Assembly (NCBI GenBank): GCA_030040995.1
Contig: JASHOS010000197.1
Location: 1 to 64,000, forward strand
Length of the DNA: 64,000 nt
Source: Terriglobia bacterium
Lineage (GTDB): Bacteria; Acidobacteriota; Terriglobia; UBA7540
Direction: 5' to 3'
The position numbers and the translations under genes were made by a program. Shown here piece after piece: positions 43,167 to 52,391 of the stretch. The stretch's first letter is position 1. Every line of letters begins with the position of its first letter. The notes beneath the pieces were generated by a model. The model did not search any database, had not been told where the DNA came from, and saw only the letters and a list, made by a program, of their open reading frames with translations.

Positions 43167-45452
43167 ATGCAAAATCGAAGCCGGCTTAGCCTTTTTTTCA
43201 TCCTCGCGACGCTGGCAGGTCTCGTTGTGGCGTGCACTCGGGACCCGAATGTGCGGAAACAGGAATTCTTCCAGAGTGGCACTCGCTTCTATGCAAAGGG
43301 TGAATACCGGGAAGCGTTGATCCAGTTTGCCAATGCTGTCCGCATCGATCCCAAATTCGAGCAGGCGCACTATGAACTTGCGCAGTGCGATATGAAAATG
43401 GGTCAGTGGAGGGCCGCCTATGAGGAACTCAGCCGGGCCGTTCAACTGCAGCCTGCAGACCTGAAGGCTCAGACCGATCTCGGCGGGCTGTATCTGTTGG
43501 CGAGGCAATTCAAGAAGGCGCAGGCGCAAGCTCAATTGGTCTTGGCGAAGGACCCGAAGAATATTGACGCGATGACTCTGATGGCGAATAGCGAGGCCGC
43601 ATTGTCCGATATTGACGGGTCACTCAGCGAGATGCAGCGCGCCGTCCAGGCTGACCCGGCGCGAGGGCAAAGCTATATGGATCTGGGCATCCTCCAACTC
43701 GATGCCAAGCAGGTAAATGGGGCGGAAGAAAGCTTCAAGAAGGCAGTCGAGCTCGATCCCAAGTCGGTCCCAGCTATAATGGCGCTCGGCAGGTTCTACG
43801 TTCAGGAACGCCGCTGGAGCGAAGCTGAGCAGGAATTCCAACGTGGCATGAGCGTCGCGCCTAAAAATCCCGCTCCGCGCAGCGCCCTCGCTGCCGCTTA
43901 TGCCTATCAGGGAAACCTGTCCCAGGCAGAGCAGGTGCTCGAAGACGCTAAAAAGGCTATGCCGGACGACCCCAACGCCTATCGTATGCTCGCCCTCTTC
44001 TACCTGAGTACTGGGCAAGCGGATAAGGCGCTCGCCGAATTCTCTTCGCTTGCGAAGGATCACCCCAAAGACATCGTAGTCCTGCGAAGCTATGCTCAAC
44101 TGTTGATCCAGCGTAACCGCGTTGACGAGGCGGCCAAAGTAGATGGGGAAATACTTAAGCAGGACCCAAAGGATTCCGGCGGTCTGGTTCTGGAAGCCGA
44201 ATTGGACGAGGCGCATCAGAACTCCGGCTCGGCCATTACAACGCTCCAGGGTCTCCTGCAGGGCGATCCCGATAACGCGACTGCCCACTATTTTCTAGGG
44301 GTGGCGTTTGCGATGTCCGGACAAAGTGATCGCGCCGAAGGCGAGTGGCGGCAGGCCGTCCGCCTGCAACCCACGATGGTGGATGCGCAGCGCCAGTTGG
44401 CGAAAGTCGCTGTCCAGAAGAATGATGCGGATTTGCTCGCCCAAAGTGCCGCTCAACTGATCCGGCTCGAACCAAGCTCGCCCGAGGGGTACGTCTATCA
44501 GGCGCAGGCCGAGCTCGGCCGCAAGGAGGTGGCCGCGGCAGAGACCGATTTGAAGAAGGCCATTCAGGCAGCTCCCAGAAGCTCCCTGGGTTACACGGCG
44601 CTCGGCAGGCTGCGCCAGGCACAAAAGAAAGATGCTGAAGCCCAGAAGCTCTATGAGCAAGCAATCAAACTGAATCCCAACGACGCAGGAGCCCTTGAGG
44701 GCATCGTCTCCCTAGACCTCGCCGCCAATAAAACGGAGCTGGCACTGCAGGATGTCCAGGGACAAATTGCCAAGGCACCCAACAATGGCGCCTATTACGT
44801 CATGCTGGCCCAACTCTACTTTCGGAACCATAACGTGGCGCAAGGTGAAGACGCGGCGGAGAAGGCAGTCCAGCTCAATAAACAGAACATAGCAGCCTAC
44901 CTCTTGCTCGGCGAAGCTCAGACCGCGCAAGGGTCGAGCGCGAGCGCCGCTGCTACGTATCAACAGGCCATCCAGGCAAACCCGAAGAACTATATCCCTT
45001 ATTTCTATCTTGCCGAAGCTGAAGACACTCTGGGGAACTGGCAAAAGGCCCAGACCCTCTATCAGCAGGTGCTTCAACTCCAACCCGATTGGGGTCCCGC
45101 TCAAAACAACCTGGCCTACTTGTTGATCGAACATAAGCAGGACCTCAACGTCGCGCTCTCGTTAGCTCAGTCCGCGCGCCGTGCCATGCCCCAGGCAGCC
45201 GGAACAGCAGATACTCTGGGCTGCGCGTATTACCAAAAAGGGCTCTATCAACTCGCTCTCGACACGCTCCAGGAGGCGGCGAAGGAAGGACCTAAAGATC
45301 CCACCATTCATTACCATCTGGCTCTTGCCTACCAGCAGGTCGGAGACCGGCAACTCGCCAAGACTGAGTTTGAACGGACTCTCACGCTCGATCCTAATTT
45401 CAAGGATGCCAGCCAGGTGCGCCAGGCGTTGGCGCAACTCAGCAAGAGCTGA
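43167..45452 (+). CDS. XrtA-locus TPR lipoprotein (PrsT-like)
   Basis: 761 residues from ATG 43167, with AAGGAG upstream; the open frame from 43131 lacks an RBS. Lipoprotein signal peptide with lipobox LVVAC at about 20-24. The rest is some 20 TPR units (for example YYEAL-type helices such as AKGEYREALIQFANAVRIDP). Size and context match the PEP-CTERM-system TPR lipoprotein family. Probably an envelope scaffold for export of the polymer. Followed without a gap by a glycosyltransferase. Confidence 0.88.
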   Translation: MQNRSRLSLFFILATLAGLVVACTRDPNVRKQEFFQSGTRFYAKGEYREALIQFANAVRIDPKFEQAHYELAQCDMKMGQWRAAYEELSRAVQLQPADLKAQTDLGGLYLLARQFKKAQAQAQLVLAKDPKNIDAMTLMANSEAALSDIDGSLSEMQRAVQADPARGQSYMDLGILQLDAKQVNGAEESFKKAVELDPKSVPAIMALGRFYVQERRWSEAEQEFQRGMSVAPKNPAPRSALAAAYAYQGNLSQAEQVLEDAKKAMPDDPNAYRMLALFYLSTGQADKALAEFSSLAKDHPKDIVVLRSYAQLLIQRNRVDEAAKVDGEILKQDPKDSGGLVLEAELDEAHQNSGSAITTLQGLLQGDPDNATAHYFLGVAFAMSGQSDRAEGEWRQAVRLQPTMVDAQRQLAKVAVQKNDADLLAQSAAQLIRLEPSSPEGYVYQAQAELGRKEVAAAETDLKKAIQAAPRSSLGYTALGRLRQAQKKDAEAQKLYEQAIKLNPNDAGALEGIVSLDLAANKTELALQDVQGQIAKAPNNGAYYVMLAQLYFRNHNVAQGEDAAEKAVQLNKQNIAAYLLLGEAQTAQGSSASAAATYQQAIQANPKNYIPYFYLAEAEDTLGNWQKAQTLYQQVLQLQPDWGPAQNNLAYLLIEHKQDLNVALSLAQSARRAMPQAAGTADTLGCAYYQKGLYQLALDTLQEAAKEGPKDPTIHYHLALAYQQVGDRQLAKTEFERTLTLDPNFKDASQVRQALAQLSKS

Positions 45453-46215
45453 GGCGAGGAAAATCAGAATTCTGCCCTATTTAAGTGTCGTCATTCCCGC
45501 TTACAACGAAGCGTCCCGGCTGCCAAAATCGCTGGCGAGAATCCGGCAGCACTTCGCTGCCAAGCCTTTTGCCACAGAACTGATCGCAGTAGACGACGGT
45601 TCACAGGACGCAACCGCCATCATCCTCAATGAGGCGGCATCCTCGTGGCCGCAAATACGTATCCTGCGCAACCCCGTGAACCGCGGCAAAGGTTTCAGCG
45701 TCCGGCGCGGAGTGCTGGAATGCCAAGGCCAATTTGCGCTGTTCGCGGATGCCGATCTCTCAGCGCCCATTGAAGAGTCGGATCGTCTGCTCGCATTGAT
45801 CGAGTCTGAAGCGGCGGATGCCGTGATTGGCTCTCGCGCCGTCGACCGGAAGCGGATTGGCATTCACCAACCCCGGATTCGCGAATGGGGAGGAATTGGG
45901 TTTAATTTCTGGGTGCGTTTTTTCACCGGGCTCAAAATTCGCGACACTCAATGCGGCCTGAAGTTATTCCGGGTGGAAACGACGCGAAATGCGTTTGACG
46001 CCCAGCGAATTATGGGTTTTGGATTCGATCCGGAAGTCCTGTTCCTGATTGCGCGATCGGGAGGCAAAATTGTCGAGACCCCGGTCCGCTGGAATAACGA
46101 TCCGGCAACCAAAGTCCGGCTATTGCGGGATTCCACACGGATGTTGGGCTCTTTGGCGGCGTTGCGCTGGCGAGCCTGGACAGGTAAGTATCCCGGATCG
46201 AACCTCTCCGGCTGA
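45406..46215 (+). CDS. GT2 glycosyltransferase, dolichyl-phosphate sugar synthase-like
   Basis: About 248 residues of recognisable protein from residue PYLSVVIPAYNEASRLPKSL on; VDDGSQDAT and FADADLSAP (DxD) are the nucleotide-sugar and metal motifs, and SRAVDRKRI, DTQCGLKLF and GFGFDPEVLFL follow the DPM1/ALG5 pattern. It makes a polyprenyl-phosphate sugar. The start is unclear: the only ATG/GTG/TTG near is ATG 45406, inside the TPR gene and without an RBS. An ATT at 45469 or CTG at 45472 follows GAGGCGAGGA (45451-45460) at a good distance. Confidence 0.8.
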   Translation: MPARCARRWRNSARAEARKIRILPYLSVVIPAYNEASRLPKSLARIRQHFAAKPFATELIAVDDGSQDATAIILNEAASSWPQIRILRNPVNRGKGFSVRRGVLECQGQFALFADADLSAPIEESDRLLALIESEAADAVIGSRAVDRKRIGIHQPRIREWGGIGFNFWVRFFTGLKIRDTQCGLKLFRVETTRNAFDAQRIMGFGFDPEVLFLIARSGGKIVETPVRWNNDPATKVRLLRDSTRMLGSLAALRWRAWTGKYPGSNLSG

Positions 46216-46243
46216 GCCGCGCGGCAGGTACAGAAACCGGCAG

Positions 46244-48094
46244 CTATCGTTCGCTGGGTACGACCGGCAGTTCCTGGCTCTTATATTGCAGTTGATAGAG
46301 CTTGAAGTAAATTCCCAGCTTTTCCATGAGCTCGCGATGAGTTCCCACTTCGCGGATGCGCCCTTTGTGCATCACCACGATTTTGCTCGCGTTCTGGATG
46401 GTGGAAAGCCGGTGAGCGATCACCAGCGAAGTACGTCCGTGGAGCAGCCGGCGCAGGGCGTCCCGGATAAGATACTCCGTCTCCGAGTCTACGCTCGATG
46501 TCGCTTCGTCCAAAATGAGGATTTTGGGATCGTGGGCCAGCGCTCTCGCAAATGAAAGAAGCTGCTTTTGTCCTCCGGAGAGCGTCACGCCGCGTTCCCG
46601 GACCGGCTCGTCGAACCCTCCGGGCAGTCGCTCGATGAAATTCAGGATGTTCACGCTGCGCGCGGCTTCCCGCACCGCCTGATCTGTGATCCACTCGCTC
46701 CCCATGCGGATATTGCTTCGAATGGTTCCGGAAAACAAAAAAGGGTCCTGCAAGACCATCCCGAAATTCTTTCGCAAGTCGCGCAGGCGGAGCTGCCGGA
46801 CGTCCCGGCCATCAAGCAGCACTTGTCCCTCGAGCACGTCGTAGAACCGGAGAAGGAGGTTCGTGAGCGTTGTCTTTCCGGCGCCTGTATGGCCAACCAC
46901 GGCGACAGTCTCTCCCGGTTCAATGCTTAACGACACGCCTTCGGTCACCAGATGCCGGTCTTGATAGGCAAAGCTGACGTTCCGGAATTCCACGCGGCCT
47001 TCCAGATCTCGGAGCGGCTCCGGACGAGCTGGATCCTCTATCGTGACGGGCGTGTCGAGCACCTTGAAGATGCGCTCGGAGCTTGCCATCGCCGCCTGCA
47101 GGATGTTGTACTTGTCGCTCAGGTCCTGAATCGGGCGGAAGAAGCGCTGAGAATACTGGATAAAGGCCATCGCTGTGCCGATGGTCACGGCGCCGTGAAG
47201 GCTCATCAATCCGCCTTTGTAAATGATGATGGCAATTGCCACCATGCCCAAAAGTTCCACCGTGGGGTAAAACAGCCCGTAGGCCATGATGGAATCCTTG
47301 TAAGCCTTCATGTAGTTTCCGTTGATCCCTTCGAACTCCTCGAAGCTGCGCTCTTCCCGGTTAAACAGTTGTAGCGTAGCCATGCCCGTAAGGCGTTCCT
47401 GGAGGTAGGCGTTGATGCGCGCGATGGCAATGCGGATGCGGCGGTAGGATTCGCGCACCGCCCGACGGAAAGCCATGGTAGCCAGAACGATAAAAGGCAG
47501 GACGGCGAAGGTGAGCAAGGCCAGCTTCCAACTCACATCCAGCATGACCACCAGAATACTCAGCAGGGTGAAAAAATCGCCAAAAATAGCGACCACGCCC
47601 GAGGAGAACAGGTCGTTGAGTACGTCAACGTCCGTCGTCACGCGCGTAACCAGCCGTCCCACGGGATTACGATCGTAGTAGCTCAACTGCAGGCGCTGGA
47701 GATGGGCAAAGATCTCGTTGCGTAGATCGTACATCACCTTCTGCCCGATCAGTTGCATGGCGAAATCCTGGCCGAACTCGAAAAAGAAGGAGAGCAGAAC
47801 GCAGGGCAGAAGCAATAGAAAAGCGATCTCGACAACTCCGGTGAGCGGATGGGGGCTGAGAAGCCTTGACAGGAAATGCGGCAATTGGCGGCGGCTGGCG
47901 GGGTCGAGGTAGCGATCGACTTCGAGCTTCAACAAATATGGAGGGACAGCCTGCAGGATGCCATAAAATAAAATGGCGATGAAAGCCACAGCGACCACGC
48001 CGCGATAAGGACGCAGGTAGCGCAGCAGGCGCCACATCAGCCTCGAGTCATACGCCTTGCCGAGAATTTCTTCTTCGTGAAAGGATTCGGGCAT
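46244..48094 (-). CDS. ABC exporter half, canonical ATP site (YheH/BmrD-like)
   Basis: 616 residues: six-helix export domain (about 30-330) and nucleotide-binding domain with Walker A GHTGAGKTTL, Q-loop MVLQDPF, signature LSGGQKQ and Walker B ILILDEATSSVDSETE with the catalytic Glu, then AHRLSTI. The second half-transporter upstream has a degenerate Walker B, so the two probably pair as a heterodimeric multidrug or lipid exporter. They are separated by 239 bases without a gene. Confidence 0.88.
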   Translation of the reverse strand: MPESFHEEEILGKAYDSRLMWRLLRYLRPYRGVVAVAFIAILFYGILQAVPPYLLKLEVDRYLDPASRRQLPHFLSRLLSPHPLTGVVEIAFLLLLPCVLLSFFFEFGQDFAMQLIGQKVMYDLRNEIFAHLQRLQLSYYDRNPVGRLVTRVTTDVDVLNDLFSSGVVAIFGDFFTLLSILVVMLDVSWKLALLTFAVLPFIVLATMAFRRAVRESYRRIRIAIARINAYLQERLTGMATLQLFNREERSFEEFEGINGNYMKAYKDSIMAYGLFYPTVELLGMVAIAIIIYKGGLMSLHGAVTIGTAMAFIQYSQRFFRPIQDLSDKYNILQAAMASSERIFKVLDTPVTIEDPARPEPLRDLEGRVEFRNVSFAYQDRHLVTEGVSLSIEPGETVAVVGHTGAGKTTLTNLLLRFYDVLEGQVLLDGRDVRQLRLRDLRKNFGMVLQDPFLFSGTIRSNIRMGSEWITDQAVREAARSVNILNFIERLPGGFDEPVRERGVTLSGGQKQLLSFARALAHDPKILILDEATSSVDSETEYLIRDALRRLLHGRTSLVIAHRLSTIQNASKIVVMHKGRIREVGTHRELMEKLGIYFKLYQLQYKSQELPVVPSER

Positions 48095-48333
48095 AAGTAG
48101 CGATTAGCAGCCAGCTATCAGCAGGAGGGCGCAGACTTCCTGCTTTTGCAAATTTTTTCGTAAAGTTGTTGGTACCTGAGCTCAGCGAAGAATCTCCGTA
48201 TTCTGTATAAATGCAGGGACTCTTCGCTCGCTGCGCTCGCTCAGAATGACAGTCTCCGTTGGTTGCGGCCGTGAGGCTGCGCTGCACTACTCGCTCGCTT
48301 GCCACTCATCACTCATCACTCGTCACTCGACAG

Positions 48334-50079
48334 TCACGCTTCTCTCTCCAGCTCTTCCTCGATCAACTGGCGGTTATACAGCTCGGCATAAAGGCCTCGA
48401 AGCGCCACCAACTCATCATGGCCGCCGCGCTCGGCAATTTCGCCCTCGTTCAACACCACAATTTCGTCTGCGTTGCGGATGGTGGAAATCCGGTGGGAAA
48501 TCATCAGGGTAGTCCGTCCGGACATAACGCGAGCGAGGTGAGAAAGAATCTCCTCCTCCGTGCCGGTATCCACGCTCGAAAGCGCGTCGTCGAGGATCAA
48601 GATTCGCGGATTGCGAATCACCGCCCTCGAGATGGCGGCCCGCTGCTTCTGGCCTCCGGAGAGCGTGAGGCCCCGCTCGCCGACCATCGTTTCAAAGGAT
48701 TTCGGAAATCCCCGGACTTCGGGGAGAATGTTCGAAATCCGGGCTGCCTCCTCAACGTCACCATCGGAAGCTGACGGAATCCCAAACTTGATGTTCTCGC
48801 GGACCGTATCGCTGAAGAGAAACGTCTCTTGCGGCACAAACCCGATATGGGACCGCAAGGTTTTCAGCGGAATCTCGCGGACCGGCACGCCGTCGATGAG
48901 GAGCGCGCCCGGCGGAGCTTCATAGAGCCGCGGAATCAGGCTGACGAGCGTTGTCTTGCCCGCGCCTGTCGCACCGACAATGGCCACGGACTTTCCGGCC
49001 GGAATTTGTAAGTTGATGTTCTTCAGCACCGGGCTGCCGTTGTAGCTGAAGCTCAGGTTTCGAAATTCAATCTCACCCCTCAGCGTGCGAATGGGATTGA
49101 GGGGCACGTGGCGGTCATCAATATCGGGCGCGGCGGCGAAAATAGCCCAGAGCCGCTCCTGCGACGCCAACCCGCGCTGCACGAGGTTCGTGACATATCC
49201 GAGCGCGATCATTGGCCAGATGAGATAGGTGAGATAAACATTGAACGCCATGAACGTGCCAAGCGTAATTCTTCCGGAAAGGACATGCCAGCCGCCGACC
49301 GCCAGGATCAGCAGAAAGGAAAAGCCAAACAGCAAGGCGAGCATCGGCCAGAGAATACTGGTAATCCAGATGATTCCCTTGTTTTTTTCCACATACTCCT
49401 GGTTCATGCTGGCAAAAAGCGACATCTCCGCTTCTTCCTGGCAGAAGGCGCGGACCACGCGAACACCAGCCAAATTCTCCCGGACGCGCTCGGTAATCTC
49501 GGAATACATCGCCTGAATTTTCTCAAACCGGTCGTGAATTTGCTGGCCGAAATACTTCACCGCCGCTGAGACCAACGGCATCGGAGCGATCGCAACGAGT
49601 GTAAGCTCCCAGTCCAGGTGGATCATGAAAGCGAGGCAGGCAATCCCCACGACAATCGTGGTGGCGGAATACATGATGCCGGGCCCTATCAGGTTGCGGA
49701 CGGCGCTGAGGTCGTTCGTCAGCTTCGACATAAGCTCGCCCGTGCGCGTCTCATTGTAGTAGCGCTGCGAGAGGCGCATCAGGTGTGCGAAGAGGTCATT
49801 GCGGAGGTCATACTCAACATCACGGGAGATGCCGATCAGAATCCAGCGCATCCAGAATTGGAAGATCGCTTTGATTAGAGCAACGCCAAGGATGAGGCCT
49901 GCGAAAAAAAGGAGCTCGCTGCCGTGGATTCCGCGCTGCATGCCATCGATTCCGGCTTTGATGATCAGGGGAATTATTACGCCGGCAGCTTGCGTGACAA
50001 TCAGGGCGAAGAATCCTGCCACGTATCGCTTTTGGTAGCGCGCCAAATAGGGTCTCAGGGGACGAAGGCGTTGGAGCAT
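48334..50079 (-). CDS. ABC exporter half, degenerate ATP site (YheI/BmrC-like)
   Basis: 581 residues with six membrane helices, Walker A GATGAGKTTL, Q-loop FVPQETF, signature LSGGQKQRAAISRA and Walker B ILILDDALSSVD. The residue after the Walker B Asp is Asp instead of the catalytic Glu, as in the TM287 and BmrC subunits of heterodimeric exporters. The other half follows downstream. Cargo unknown; placement near envelope genes suggests a lipid or drug. Confidence 0.88.
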   Translation of the reverse strand: MLQRLRPLRPYLARYQKRYVAGFFALIVTQAAGVIIPLIIKAGIDGMQRGIHGSELLFFAGLILGVALIKAIFQFWMRWILIGISRDVEYDLRNDLFAHLMRLSQRYYNETRTGELMSKLTNDLSAVRNLIGPGIMYSATTIVVGIACLAFMIHLDWELTLVAIAPMPLVSAAVKYFGQQIHDRFEKIQAMYSEITERVRENLAGVRVVRAFCQEEAEMSLFASMNQEYVEKNKGIIWITSILWPMLALLFGFSFLLILAVGGWHVLSGRITLGTFMAFNVYLTYLIWPMIALGYVTNLVQRGLASQERLWAIFAAAPDIDDRHVPLNPIRTLRGEIEFRNLSFSYNGSPVLKNINLQIPAGKSVAIVGATGAGKTTLVSLIPRLYEAPPGALLIDGVPVREIPLKTLRSHIGFVPQETFLFSDTVRENIKFGIPSASDGDVEEAARISNILPEVRGFPKSFETMVGERGLTLSGGQKQRAAISRAVIRNPRILILDDALSSVDTGTEEEILSHLARVMSGRTTLMISHRISTIRNADEIVVLNEGEIAERGGHDELVALRGLYAELYNRQLIEEELEREA

Positions 50080-50200
50080 AGCGGGTTTCCGGCGCGGAGT
50101 GGCAGGCCAGCTTCTTGAGTCGCTTCCAATTATAACGAACGTTGGAAAAGGCCTGCAATTGACATGGCGTTCGCTGCACTTCTATATTGGCTTCGATACC

Positions 50201-50770
50201 ATGTCTGGCCGCATATTTACGGTTCCGAACCAGATCACCCTTCTGAGGCTGGTCTTCGTACCGTTCTTCGCCATCTTCACCGTTGAAGGCCGTTTTGATT
50301 ATGCGCTGGCGCTTGCGGTGTTAGCTGCTGCTTCGGATTTCGTAGACGGCTGGGTGGCGCGGCGTTTCAAGCAGCAGTCGGCGCTTGGGGTGGCGCTCGA
50401 TCCGGTTGCCGACAAAGTGCTGATGGGAGCGGCGTACATTGTTTTGTCCTGGGGCGGCCTTTTGCCCTGGTGGCTTACAGCTTTGGTGTTGATTCGGGAC
50501 GGCGGAATTCTTGGCGGCGCCTTGCTCGCCATGTTGGTCTCCGGCTACCGGCCCTTGCCTCCCACACCGGCGGGAAAAGCATCGACCTGCGGCCAGTTGG
50601 CTGCCGTCCTCGCCGTGGTCGGGTACAGGGCTCGCTTTCCCTTCATCGACCCCGTTCTCGTCAGAGCCTGCATTTACCTCGCCGGAGCTTTGACGATTAT
50701 CTCAGGTATTCATTACCTAGTGGTGAGCCGGCAGCGTCTGGTTCGCCGGCCACGCAATCAGCTTCTTTAG
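50201..50770 (+). CDS. pgsA: CDP-alcohol phosphatidyltransferase (PgsA-like)
   Basis: 189 residues from ATG 50201; the earlier frame start has no family sequence. The CDP-alcohol phosphotransferase signature is complete: DFVDGWVARR, then G and DPVADK in the right spacing. Membrane enzyme with several helices and opening PNQITLLRL, typical of phosphatidylglycerophosphate synthase; cardiolipin synthase of the same fold is possible. Lies head-to-head with the ABC exporter gene. Confidence 0.88.
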   Translation: MSGRIFTVPNQITLLRLVFVPFFAIFTVEGRFDYALALAVLAAASDFVDGWVARRFKQQSALGVALDPVADKVLMGAAYIVLSWGGLLPWWLTALVLIRDGGILGGALLAMLVSGYRPLPPTPAGKASTCGQLAAVLAVVGYRARFPFIDPVLVRACIYLAGALTIISGIHYLVVSRQRLVRRPRNQLL

Positions 50771-51383
50771 GCGCAAGGCGGACGCTACGGTCACGTTATC
50801 TCAACGAGGGTAGGGCAAGCCCTACCCCTACGCTGCTTACCACAGATGCGATCCTTTGTTTTCAATCCCTTGCTGGGTTCCCCCGGGTTTTCGGTCAGGT
50901 TATATCTTGCTCATTTCGAAGTAGATATCTGTTAATGGAGGCAACGCTCAGGGTCGTTCTTGGGTTTGCTCGTCGTTAGATTTTTATAATGTGACGTGTT
51001 TTCAATCACTTGTCAGGTTCGGTCGTCAAAAAATAAACAATCTTTTAGCGTTGGTCAATTCTCTCGGCCAGGAGGAGATAATCCCTCAGTTTTGCGCGCG
51101 TAGCGCCGGGCTTCAGCCCGGCATCTGGCCAAATGCCGACCTGAAGGTGCGCGCTACAAATTCCTTTCCACCGGCGACACTCGTACCATAGGCCAATTAG
51201 CCTAGCAGGTTCAATTGAGACGGTTGGAGCGAATGGGACGAGCGAGACAATTTTTTTCAGAGCGAGCGGGGCAAGCAGTCAGCTATCAGCGGTCATTTCC
51301 GCGAGCGTTTAGTCGCGGCCTCATTCAAGCGGCGTGACGCAGGCATAAACGGCATGTCTGCGCCACCCATCGGTTTTTTTAGG
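50771..51383. repeat. Repeat-filled gap after pgsA
   Basis: It contains a GTAGGG hairpin unit (GGGTAGGGCAAGCCCTACCC, 50808-50832); a left-armed REPIN (arm CCCTCAGTTTTGCGCGC from 51083, core GTAGCGCCGGGCTTCAGCCC to CGCGCTAC at 51157, right arm missing); and a short CATGTCTGCGCCACCC segment (51354-51371) of the family that brackets the last GT2 gene. No gene is seen. Confidence 0.65.
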
Positions 51384-52331
51384 CTACCCTGCGTGCTCTT
51401 TGTGTGCAAGCTTTAGCTTTCGTTCTCTGGCCCGGTAGCTTCCGTAGTACGCATAGAACATCGCATAAACGGCGCCCGGCAGGGGAACGCGAGAATCCAA
51501 AAGAGGTCTTAGCGGGGCAAGCAGAGGAACAACAAGCCGCGCCAGCGTATATTGCAGGCGATACTTCCAGGAATTTCTCCGGCGCGCGTCATTAGCCAAA
51601 TATTCTTTACCCGCTTCAGTCCTTTCAAAAATCTTGAGGCTCGGGGTCGTCGCCAGCGTCCAACCGCGGCGGCACATAGCATCGAACGTCACGCGCTTGT
51701 AGTGATATCCGACGCAACGGGGGTTGTAGAGCATCCGAAGCCCCTTCTTAGCGAGCCGGTAGCATAGCTCGATATCCTCATACCCGTAGTGGCGAAACCT
51801 CTCGTCGAATAACCCGTTGCTTTGAAGAAATGACCGCTTAAGGCTAGTATTTAACAGGAGACCAGCCGGCCAGTACACTTCCTGTCCGTCTGGATGGAGG
51901 CCGTTCAGGCCCCACCATTTCATGACAGGTCTGGGATTCACCTCCGGCGACCAAGGCACAGCGCCCACCACCGCAATTTTAGGATCAGGATGTTTGTCGT
52001 GCCAAGAGAGGTGCTCTTCGACCATATTCGGCGCCGGGATGACATCATCATCACCCAAAAGAACGAGGTCTCCGCTTGCCTCCCGGATTCCATAGTTCCT
52101 GGCAGAAGCCTGCCCCCTATTTTCCTGCCTAAGATAGCGCACTAGCGTGGAAGACTGTCGCGCGCATTCGGAAACCAGGGACCCGGTCCCGTCCGTCGAT
52201 CCATCATCAACAACCAGGATCTCAACGAGTTGCTGCTGGCGGGTCTGGTGCTTATAAGCTTCGAGCGTTTTCGCGAGAATCGGCGCGCGGTTATACGTCG
52301 GAATGATTACGCTTAGCCTGGCTTGCGGCAT
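51384..52331 (-). CDS. GT2 glycosyltransferase (paralogue 1)
   Basis: 315 residues. GT-A fold: LSVIIPTYNRAPILAKTLEA, VDDGSTDGT, ENRGQASARNYGI and the acidic triad GDDDVIP, then FDERFRHYGYEDIELCYRL. The C-terminal 80 residues (RLVVPLLAPLRPLLDS, PLPGAVYAMFYAYY) contain amphipathic or membrane-associated helices shared with the two other GT2 proteins at 54471-55481 and 58464-59450. Likely adds sugars to a lipid-linked glycan. Confidence 0.88.
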   Translation of the reverse strand: MPQARLSVIIPTYNRAPILAKTLEAYKHQTRQQQLVEILVVDDGSTDGTGSLVSECARQSSTLVRYLRQENRGQASARNYGIREASGDLVLLGDDDVIPAPNMVEEHLSWHDKHPDPKIAVVGAVPWSPEVNPRPVMKWWGLNGLHPDGQEVYWPAGLLLNTSLKRSFLQSNGLFDERFRHYGYEDIELCYRLAKKGLRMLYNPRCVGYHYKRVTFDAMCRRGWTLATTPSLKIFERTEAGKEYLANDARRRNSWKYRLQYTLARLVVPLLAPLRPLLDSRVPLPGAVYAMFYAYYGSYRARERKLKLAHKEHAG

Positions 52332-52391
52332 AACGGTCTGGGACTCCTAAATGGGGACTTCGAGCTCCTGCTCCTCGATACGGCCCGAAAA

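Noticed and set aside
48300-48340. CACTCATCACTCATCACTCG short tandem repeat, considered as a CRISPR-like or regulatory array
   Set aside because: Only three to four units of about 7 bases with no spacers; simple-sequence DNA.
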